Position numbers and translations under genes: made by a program
Notes under the pieces: generated by a model
Databases searched by the model: none
What the model was told of the DNA's origin: nothing
What the model saw: the letters and a program-made list of their open reading frames with translations, nothing else
Part shown: positions 11,819-21,675 of the stretch, piece after piece
Position numbering within the stretch: position 1 is the stretch's first letter
Layout of the letters: each line of letters begins with the position of its first letter
Assembly (NCBI GenBank): GCA_947650285.1
Contig: CANTFL010001449.1
Span: 248,001-312,000, forward strand
Source: Hyaloperonospora brassicae
Taxonomy: Eukaryota > Oomycota > Peronosporomycetes > Peronosporales > Peronosporaceae
DNA length: 64,000 nucleotides
Direction of reading: 5' to 3'

Positions 11819-13790
11819 ATTTCGTCTTAGGTCTTCCTACCCGGATTATTCAAGTCATGATCTTCGGGATCTTCAAATTCCGATTGATCACGGTGTGGTC
11901 CGACCGATTCCATCTCTATATGCGGGGTGTAAGTATTATAAACTCCCACATTCTTGATCATCTGGCTTGAAAAGATCGCTGGGAGAGACCGGTTCCTCTG
12001 TTCTTGTTGATATTGTTTAATAGCAGCGTGTACTACTTCTATTTTCCTTAAGTGGACTATGTTTTATCACCTTCGGCGCCTACGGCCTTCAATCGACATT
12101 CCACCTTAATTCCTACAACGCGATCGCGCAGATGCGCTGACCCAATTGGCTCGAACGACATCCGCTGACTGCTGATCTCTTTATCTAATTCGATCTCTGA
12201 CTCTGCTGAGGCGTACTGCGGTAATCCAGTGTGAAATCCTCCCAGACAATCTGCGATCGCCATACCTGCTTGATCTTCTGGCTTGTGATTGCCAGTCAGC
12301 GGTATCAGCCTCTCATACAACGATCAACAGGCGTTTATTTCCTGATATTGTTTACAATCTATCCGTTTCTTTGCGTCGAGCATCCTTGCGAAGAATCCTT
12401 CATCTCGTATCATCTGGGTAATTACGCTGATTCCATCCAGTTTGTTTGATTTTAGCGCTGGAGCTGAGATCGGGTCTTGAATCTTTCCGATCAGCTTTTG
12501 CTTCGATAATTTGAAGCACCGGTTAGCTAAATAACAGATTCTTGAGTGTCTTTCAATGATATTTTTTCGTCAGTATGTCCAATTTCCAACCTTCCGTCTT
12601 CACTTCGTCTTCCACGAACTTGATCGGACGATCCACTGCTTTCTTAGCGCGATCTCGTAGCTTAAGTTCGTACACTGCTTTTTGTTCATGCCACCTTCGA
12701 CTCCTCGTTCTATGAATCACCCAAGTGGCCTTGGATGGATCTTGTTTGGTTTTGACCGAAAGGTTTCCACCTTGCTAATCCTTCATTGCAGCGCGATCGC
12801 TTTGGTACGTAGGAGAACCCTAGGAGGAGGTCAAGGCATCTCTTCCATATCGAGCGATCAAACATCCTCTTTCATTTGTTTGTTATTAGAGCCCCTCTAG
12901 AAACTATGAGAGTTCGGGGATCCTTTACTCTCTCGCGTCTGCGGCGACCAATCTTGATTTTTGCATCTTCACTCAGAGACTCACGGTAAAAGCTCGAGTC
13001 GCCAGAAGATCCGGGCACGCGCACCATTGTGATGGAGTGGCGATCACAAGAATCTCGTGGCCCCAACTCTCCACTGGCGCCCAGACGGCCTACTATCGGA
13101 AGGTCTTTTCCGTTTTTGTTTATTATGCTTCCTTCCTCACCTTGTGTACCCGTCGGTAGAGAGGACTGCGCTCTTCTGGGTTTACTTATGTCGAGGTAAA
13201 ACTTGACCGTGTTTGTGATGGGGTTGGGGTGATAGCGTTGAAATCTTCACATGACCACGGATATAATTGCAGGGTCCTCGGTATGAGTCATTCTAATCTC
13301 AACGAGATATCCTTGTTCAATGCGTAGATAATTGATTTGCTTAACCTTCTGACCACTTGAGCTGTCGCGTGATCTGGTACCTTGTCCTTAACAGTTTTGC
13401 TGCGTCTGATCGTATTTGGGATCTGTCTTGAAATTCCTTGATCACTGGCTGTACAATCCAGGGATATCGCTTGATTAAAGTATGCAAATTCTCCTGACGT
13501 CGGGTGGTCAGTAATCCAACCCGGAGTAGAATTTGACACCTGTGCTTTAAGGAAAATTGAACCCTATTTAATGTTAAACAAATCAACTCAGACCTACCAC
13601 TATACTTCCAGGCCAAAAGATCAGGACCTGATGTCTTCCCCTTGCGCTATGTGGCCCACTTTATGGATTCTGACACTCGGGGGTTGCGGATCGCGTGGTG
13701 TCGTACACACCTACATGACCACGATGTCCATCCAGATCTCAAATCGCACGATGTGGTACACCTCCACTCGGTCGCGATCGCATCCTTGAT
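11819..13790. other. Decayed, GATC-rich retroelement-derived sequence
   Basis: Short minus-strand frames (for example 12,057-12,320 and 13,288-13,616) continue upstream of the gag core in the same orientation and share the Asp/Arg-rich composition caused by frequent GATCG words. They are likely the 5' part of the gypsy-like element, but no domain is recognisable. No host gene was found. Confidence 0.45.
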
Positions 13791-13836
13791 CGTGATAATA
13801 TCCAGGTCGCAATTGCGTGGAGTTGCATACATCTAT

Positions 13837-13908
13837 TTGATCACGATCGCGTACCTGATCACGATCGCCTATTCGATCGAGATCGCGTCATTAATCACGA
13901 TCTACATT
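13837..13908. repeat. 18-bp tandem repeat, four units, GATC-rich
   Basis: Four consecutive 18-bp units start at 13,837, 13,855, 13,873 and 13,891, with the consensus TTGATCACGATCGCGTAC. Divergence grows to the right. Each unit holds two or three GATC words. Less regular GATC-rich sequence precedes the array. Confidence 0.7.
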
Positions 13909-14900
13909 GCAAAATTGCTTGATCACTTTACCACAACTTCGTCACGATGGGTCTCCATTCGCAAAGCACACATGACATAATTTGCAAACACCAAAAGTTT
14001 ACATCCTGTATAGCCTTCGTATGCCAGGTGAATTATATATAATCTGGAGCACGCTGGAGAAGACGTTGTTTAATTAAATCATTCAAAGCGAGTGCTAAAT
14101 CGGCCACATTCTAGATACTACAAATTAATATACTAGCTTGTACTTCAGTGGCGATGTCGAAGTCATCACGCAGTAGGAATTGTGTATTCGACAGGAAGAT
14201 GTAAAATTGTGCTTCTGCCCACATATTAAAATCCTTCCTCTCGTGTGTGGTGAAATGGGTTCATAAAACTGAGTGATGGGAACTCAAACCACTTACTGTG
14301 CCGGACTGCAGACTTAAGTAGGAAGTATTCCGACTCCCCGTATGGATCTTGATTCAACTTGTGTACCCGTCGGCTGGCGGGTTGCACTCTTCGGTAAACT
14401 CGGACTGAGACTTAGACGTGGTAGCCTTGGCAGAGATAGACCTTGGTCACCGAGTGGATACGATTCAATCGGTAGAATTGTAGGTTGTCACTCGATCGAC
14501 TTGTTTAAGAGTAAACTTATGACCAAAATATTCAGATATCTTGTCACTCCTAGACTTTCGGGTAATCACAGGGGTGCTAACTCCTGGTCTTTGACGTGCT
14601 CCATGGTCGCTTCCGATAGCGGATCTTGAGGGAGATGCTACTCGACGAACCCACAGGTCAAATATTTCTTGGAGTTCTACTTGCGCTTAGTCTCGCTATG
14701 CAACTGTCTTCAACGGGGGCCATTGTATGTCTTTCCCGGAACAGGCGGGAAGACTTAACAAAGTATCCATTTGAGCACAAAGACGACTTGCCACGTAGAT
14801 CGCAAATTGAGCAGTGTTGAATTAAGTTCTATCCTGCAAACTTCTATACTCAATCTTTTCCCGGTGCACTAAATCTTGATGTGGCTAGTCAGGTGTAGCC
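13909..14900. other. Stretch without recognisable genes
   Basis: About 1 kb with only short, motif-free open frames (the longest is 95 codons at 14,342-14,629 on the plus strand). No RNA gene or promoter is evident. Confidence 0.5.
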
Positions 14901-15323
14901 GGACCTTGAGGGACCGGGTCCACCAGCAACGGACCCTGGTCTACCCGCGAGGTACCGGGTCTACCAGCAAGATCCCCTGGTCTACCAAGTATAGACCGTG
15001 TCTACCAGTCATGAATCCAGGTCCGCCGAGGAGAAACCGGGTCTACGATGAGAGACACAGGTCTACAGGGGAGGGACCCGTCCACCGAGGAGAGACCGGG
15101 TACACCAATGAGCGACCCAGGTTCACCAAAGAGGTACGGGGTCTACCGTTGAGAGACTCAGGTCTACCGGTGAGGGACACGGTCCACCAGTGAGGGACAT
15201 AGGTCCACCTACGAGGGTTCGGGTCAACCATTAAGAGACCTAGGTCCACCTACGAGGGACCGGGTCTACTATTGAGGGACCCAGGACTACCGACGAGGAA
15301 CCAAGTCTACCATTGAGGGAATG
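14901..15323. repeat. 20/21-bp minisatellite, about 20 units
   Basis: Consecutive units of 20 or 21 bp share the core GGGACC-GGTCTACC-GAG. Many pairs alternate between a 'gaccgggtctaccat-gag' form and a 'gacccaggtctaccg-gag' form, which gives a higher-order period near 41 bp. Divergence between units is moderate. Both strands stay open for 68-105 codons across the array because the repeat lacks stop codons in several frames, so these frames are not evidence for a gene. Confidence 0.88.
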
Positions 15324-16569
15324 CGGTCGTCATATGTCAGTACGCCCTAAATGACACCTCGGCAAAGGTCTTCCTATTGATTGGTTCGGCGGGCCCCTCT
15401 TCCATGAAGGCTCTACTACTTCCGAGGCTCCTTCTCCTTCGAACATCCCCCTGCCTGAGGGTGGTTCCTTGTCCCTTCACTATGCCGATATCTCGGTTTA
15501 TTTTTCTTTGAAAGTACTTCACCACACGTGAGTTGTATCTAACCGGCGAACAACATTGCATTCATCGCGAGAAAATTTGTTGTATTATATTATTTTTGTT
15601 ATTATCTTACCTTTCTTCCGGTGCAGAGTACCGTTTTAGTCTCCATACAGTATATGTATACATACATTTAATGTGTACATATAGTATATATATATATGTA
15701 TATATGCATATTAATGCCGAACAGCACCTCCATGTAGCGGACTATCCGGTTTCAGACAAAATTGATACAACATTCTTCATTAAATCGATTGTTACCACAT
15801 TGTGTGTATACTCGAATCATAACTATCAAAATATGTAATCGCTGCGACAGGATCAAAATTTTGAACAATTGAGTCATTTCGAGCAGTTAAAAGCCTTCCT
15901 TTTGAATAATGCTACAGGGAATGTCACATTTCTACTTGCTGCAAATCACTAATATCCTAAGCTGCCATTGAGCAGCTAATAAGCAATAGATGCGACAAAC
16001 CTTTCTTAAGTTTTTCCAGCGAGTTTGAAGGAGTTTCCCGCACTCGGAAGGAAGTGATTGTGTGTAGTACTGCAAAAACATGAAGAGCAACCTGTAAGGT
16101 TCGAAAAAAACTTGAAGACCAATGGGCTAACAAGTGTTGTGATTAAGTTGCTGAAGTACGCAATTTCGGTTACCAAACGTAGTTTACGGGATATAGATAT
16201 CGAAAATATTTATATTCACTCTTTTACAAAATACTCACTTCCTCTTACGTTACGTGGTACAATGTATTATACATTAAATCGTTTGAGCACTAGCGAAAAT
16301 TTGGAACGTAAAATATATTAAAATGTAAAAGGCTCTTCATTCACTTTACCAGCTAGTATAAGCCTTTATTGCAGAGTGGTCTCCTTACAGTAACATTTTA
16401 CGATGCACCGTTAAAGTTGGTAGATTATAAGTCGCGAATAGGGCAAATGTTCTGTTTGTGAATCGAGAAGTGAAGAACAGGTCGGTTGCATCAGTTGAAC
16501 CTTAAGAATTTCACGCAGACAGGACCAAATCCTATCGTAGCGTGGTTCAGACGGAATTGTATCGAACCG

Positions 16570-16645
16570 AAAAGGGAGTGAATATAATAATGTGTACCAC
16601 GTTACTTACAAGGGAGTGAATATAACCAAAAGGGAGCAAATAGAA
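16570..16645. repeat. Three short direct repeats with a polypurine core
   Basis: AAAAGGGAGTGAATATAA at 16,570-16,587 recurs nearly unchanged at 16,610-16,625 and, more diverged, at 16,628-16,645. The AAAAGGGAGTG core looks like a retrotransposon polypurine tract, which normally abuts a 3' LTR. No matching LTR was recognised. Confidence 0.5.
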
Positions 16646-17104
16646 CAATGCCCTAGTATATGCATGGGCTTCTAGTATTAGAGCCTTTACTCTAAATTCA
16701 ATCTGTCAGAAGGGGGGCTCTATCATGTCGAAAGAGATTTGTGGCATAACCAAGTATAAACGCCCGGTGTATTTAGTAATACGGATGCTCAGCTGTGAGT
16801 ATCCACTCTTCAGAAATACGATTCGTACTGCCCCACGATCCACATATCTCCTGGTCCGAGTACCTCAGCTTATCGATTCGTTTCCTTTAACACGGTGTTA
16901 CAACACTTCGAGGTCTGTTAGTTTTTCCAATTCAAAATCGCCATGTTCGTTGACAATGATGAGATACCACATCTAGTTTGCCCGAGACAGACTATCCTTA
17001 AAGATTCGATGCGTTCGTAGAACAAACGACAACTTCACAAGTCAACAAGTTTAAATATATACGACTCAGCGAGTAAAAAGCTCTTCGAAACAACAATGTA
17101 AGGC

Positions 17105-17173
17105 TTTGTGAGCTAGTTACGGGAGCAAGTCCACTAGCTCACAAATGCTTTTAGTCCTGGTAAAAAGGACTAA
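17105..17173. repeat. Two adjacent inverted repeats (hairpins)
   Basis: Arms at 17,105-17,117 (TTTGTGAGCTAGT) and 17,133-17,145 are perfectly complementary over 13 bp with a 15-nt loop. Immediately after, TTAGTCC at 17,151-17,157 pairs with GGACTAA at 17,167-17,173. Function is unknown; they could be transposon ends or a structured RNA. No U-tract follows that would suggest a terminator. Confidence 0.65.
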
Positions 17174-20100
17174 ACGTTCTATAGAATCGGCAGTAAAAAT
17201 TGATCATGATCATGAATGCCTTAAGGCGGCTCGTAAACGCTTAGCGACCTAAGACTCCTTTGCAAGGTACGTGTATTGCAGGGATCAAATATGAACTGAG
17301 ACGTACTTCATTTTGACGCGGGGATAAAACGCGTCCAAGTACTTAAGTGTAAGGTTTTACTATCTACTAGAATAAGATCTGAAACGCATATATTGGGTGG
17401 CTGAAACGCCTTCACATCCATACGTAGTATCATCTACTTCAAATGATTAGTATACCATAAGGTACACGTACCCATACCGTGGTTGTACCTCCCAGGTTTA
17501 CTACCGTTACAGCGCTGCTAGATAAACTTAATAGCGACATAATGTAGAAGAATCTATTCATGTTGGTGTGTTGCCCGCTTCTATGTATGCGAGATCAATT
17601 CCGACAGCATTTTCAATCTCTCTTTGTACATGTTGAATCTCAGTATGTTGGAACTAGCAATCTATGCGGCTTTTTTATGACAAGAAAAGCCAAAGCTCAC
17701 TCGTGGCGTCTTCGGGCAAATGCATCATTATTCATTCGTATTTATTTAATTTTGATGAGTGCAGTTTTTGCTGGTTCTACTTCAGTCTAGCTAGCACGGT
17801 TAAGTAAAAAAATCGAATCGGAATGACTGACAAGATTATTCGTTCAACAAGACAACAAACGGTGTCGTACATTTCATTCGCGACCAATTCCTTTCTATTC
17901 TATGAATCTAGGAAGTCACCGAAAGTATTGCAAACTCATCTCTTGTATATGGATCATCATTATCCGATGATACAATTTGATGGTAATGATTTGATGAAAT
18001 AAGAGCTGCGCAGGTCGTGTTACCAAATGTGTGACTATTCTTGGGCTGCCATAAAATAGCACCGTTGGATCGAGTTGTTCATCATAAATTGTGGTGTGTG
18101 TCCCGCCATAGATGACCTTGTGGACTTCCTTGTTTTGGTATGCGCTCGATGATGTCGAAAATAGTACGTCTTCTTGCCCTTCTGGGATAAACCTTTGGAC
18201 GGCTATAGTGATCCGGTCGTGAAACATAGTAGCCTGCCCATTTTCACAGCGTTGCCGCTAAATGTTGTGGATCCTTTCAGCATCCAAATATTACTGAAGA
18301 CTTGTAAAGCGCTATATAAATCTCCTTGCGATGCTCCCAACCTCGTCGAAACCGATCAATCGCTTCTCATTCAGTCGAATTTCACTTGCTCTTAACGGCG
18401 ACTTATTTAGAGCACCTTGTGCAATGGCCAGTCCTGACATCAATTGCGATTTACTGTCGTGTAAGTTCGATGAGCGTTCGTTCCAGATCAGACTAGCCGA
18501 TTACACAATTGTTTGGTTCTCTGCATAAACTCTGAACGGTAGTAATACAGGTCATTGCGATGTGCAGAGTTGTTATTTGGCGTATCGGTTCATCCTGATA
18601 CTGTAGTGACACACAAGTTGATTGTTTCGAGGGAAAAGAACGATGCATTGCTGCAGAATAAATCTATCAATGTCCAAGATCAAGATCTTTCGCTCGAATC
18701 AAGGTTTGCAGCCTACGAGGCACATTGTGTAAGCAACGAACCATCGAGTATGTGATCACGTATGTAGCAATGTCAGCTTCAGAATCGCTCTCATGGGCGC
18801 TAACCATAAGTATTGACGTAGACTGATTCCCGCTGATGTCACTATATTCAATTGTGATCAGGGACTAACGCTTCCTTACACTACGAATGGATACATTACA
18901 TCCCTCTTTTTTCATTGTCACAACTCTCTTTACAAACCGCGATACGGTACCACGAGTCTAGAAGCGAACTCAAGCTTAACACCAACATACACATATATAC
19001 ATCGATGAAAGGAAAAGCAAAACAATGCATATCATAATCAGGAAGGTACAAAAGCGCACTGAATATTGAAAATGCTTTTGATAGTTCTCCGCTATTCGCC
19101 ACTCAAATTTCGCTAAATACTACTCCCCCCCCATTTTGTAATACCCTGCATACTTCTCTCGCGCTGTGGTTAGGTAAATGTAAATTAATAAAACAAATAT
19201 TAAAGAAGCGCAAATTTTCACGCGAAATTGTGAAATCGTTGAAAAATAGTCAAGTACGAAGGCTTTTTAGTTTGTACTATATTATGGTTGACTATCAGCG
19301 AGCGCTACCATGTCCAGATACTGCTCGTTTACTTTTGATGAATATCCATGTGCTTTCATTCGTTCTTAGCACCAAGAGCATGGAGAGTTATCAATACAAT
19401 CACTGCGGGAATTGGAAGAGGTCACCGGCATCGTCTACTGTTGTGTCCTGCCAATGATCAATACCTCGTTATTGGAAAATGAAGCTCGCGTTTTCTGTCT
19501 AACTGCCTGGACTCGACAAGAGAGATCGGGAATGACGTGTGACTTCAAGTACTGTGCAGCCTACTGATTGATGAGTGATGATTGATGGGGTCGGCAGGAG
19601 TCGTGGAGTTTAAAGGGGGGTTTCCGTGAATACGTTCCTTCTCGTGTTACAAGCACGTTGTTTATATTTACATGTAAAAGAGATAAACAATGAATCTCAC
19701 TTTGATATTTACTTCTTGGCACACACTTCCTCGCACTCATTGACAAGTTGCGCTGCCTGTAGAAGCGCGAAAGCTGTTACTTACTTCCACTGTTACCGCA
19801 TCGACGTAGAGGACGCAAAGAATTCTCATTGAACATGCGATGGATCCCGCTGAGTGGAACTCTGCAATAGGTGTCCCAGCGATTGGTGCCCAAGAGCACG
19901 AACAGGACGCCCACAGCCATGATGGACACGTGTAATGAAGGCCTTGGTCGCCGGTAGCACACCTAGACGGTCAAGGTAACTCCATGCCTGTACGAGGTGC
20001 GCTCTTCAAAAATAGTTGGGTGCGCTTCATTGTTTTTCCAATTGGAGTGACCACATACATAAATAACCTCTTGTGGAGGAGGCTGCACCAAAAACCGGTG

Positions 20101-20398
20101 TAAGTCAAAGGATGAATACTGATGCAAGTGGTGTTTTGAATGTCGATGTCTTTATGTCAATAAGAGCGTCCGTTTTAACGCTAGCGAGATCAGTATCAGT
20201 GTGTTCGTTTCCACTAATCTAATTAGCCAATCACAATTCTAATATCGGAGTGTGAGTGGTGGTTAGCGAAAAGCGAGTGGTGAATAGCGGCTCCGATAAA
20301 ATGTTCAGAAACAGAAAAGGACGATAAAAACATAGAGAGATATAATGAATTGTGTCAATTAATTAAATTGTATAATTATACTAACTAAAATCATCGTA

Positions 20399-20729
<331 letters not shown>

Positions 20730-20785
20730 AAGAAGAAGAAAAGAAGAAGAAGAAGAAGAACAACAACAACAACAATAACAATAAA
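20730..20785. repeat. (AAG)n then (AAC)n microsatellite tail
   Basis: The TAG run passes directly into an AAG/GAA run (to about 20,759) and then an AAC/CAA run that ends near 20,784 in AATAACAATAAAA. The three motifs differ stepwise by one base, which suggests serial mutation and expansion from a common ancestor tract. Confidence 0.9.
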
Positions 20786-21675
20786 ACGATGGTCTTGGAT
20801 TGAGAACATACCAAATATGCACATACCTGGGAAAAATGTCCACGTATATCTGCTTCATTCCATCGCTCAGCTATTGGTTGAAAAGCCTATACATCTAGGT
20901 TGTCAACAGTCGTGTTGCACGAAGAAGGTTATACCTCGACGCTCCATGCGTACCACAAAGTGTTGTCTATCATGCGATTGTAAAGCCGCATTGATTCTGC
21001 CTCTTTCATCCAGATATTCTGTTTATGATGGTAGTGATGTCCGCGTGACATTGCGGTATGAATACTGCAAAGATGGGCTCAACGTGTCATCTGTAGTGTA
21101 GGATATAATGCACAAAAGCGTTGCAGCTCGGACCTGATGGTCCGCTTCGAACATGAGATACAAGATACTGATACAACATGATGCTATACGTTCTTAACAT
21201 AGTCGCTCTACCTGCGTGGGCACTGAACTATATTGCTCGCATTGTAGAGTTCATGCACACCGTGGCAAAGGTACCGGCATGCTAACAACTCGCACGCTGT
21301 GATCCGATGTGATCAATGGAGACAAAAGATTGATCCGGCGCAACCAAATGGTCGGAAATGCTCTACTTTATAGTTTGCAACAGCACTTTCATGAAATACT
21401 GTAATAACTCTCGAGTTTTATCCATGTGATCCCAGACATGTGCTAACTCCGTCGTTCAGTATACATCATCGGTGCATTTTCATACTTTCTCATCTAGTGG
21501 TGCATTTTTCTCTCACTCGTTTTAATGCATTGTTTTATCAGCTCATGTATTTTTGTAATGTACAATTTTGCAACTTCAATGTCTACGTCAGACGCCAACC
21601 TCTCAAACAGCCTCACGCCTTCGCCTCGTCTACTACGACAAAACAACGACCTAAAACCAAAACTTGGCAAACCAA
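20786..21675. other. Intergenic, upstream of the DIX-kinase gene
   Basis: No gene is recognised. Small frames at 20,817-21,101 and 21,440-21,679 have no motifs. The last 200 bp are T-rich, as is common upstream of oomycete genes, but no TATA box or clear initiator could be assigned. Confidence 0.45.

Larger units (their letters stand above)
9365..12320 (-). mobile_element. Ty3/gypsy-like gag-protease remnant, minus strand
   Basis: Reading from right to left, the minus strand carries a gag core (about 11,818-11,259), a gag zinc-knuckle region (about 10,970-10,905), a protease-distal linker segment (10,105-9716), a coding tail ending in RRDALNSAN plus stop (near 9560-9465) and an LTR/UTR-like end (to 9365). 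I see no reverse transcriptase or integrase between the linker and the tail. This copy is therefore a gag-protease derivative or has lost the rest of pol by deletion. Frames shift repeatedly. The family assignment rests on resemblance to oomycete gypsy gag proteins as I know them. Confidence 0.7.
15324..20398. other. Long AT-rich intergenic stretch without recognisable genes
   Basis: About 5 kb with no frame longer than 103 codons and none with a recognised domain. It contains a TA-rich tract (15,655-15,715), three AAGGGAGTGAATATAA-like direct repeats (16,570-16,645) and two adjacent hairpins (17,105-17,173). A minus-strand stretch around 17,916-18,400 has a faintly coding look (for example RRTIFDIIERIPKQ in one frame) and may be a decayed transposon, but I cannot assign it. 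Confidence 0.5.

Noticed and set aside
15043..15249. Pro/Arg/Trp-rich open frames on both strands
   Set aside because: They are produced by the 20/21-bp minisatellite, whose units lack stop codons in several frames.
15655..15715. TA-rich palindromic tract
   Set aside because: It could be a promoter or origin, but simple TATA/TACA runs are expected by chance and slippage in such sequence and no gene follows.
17916..18227. 103-codon minus-strand frame in the AT-rich desert
   Set aside because: A neighbouring frame looks faintly transposase-like, but no catalytic triad or terminal inverted repeats could be identified.
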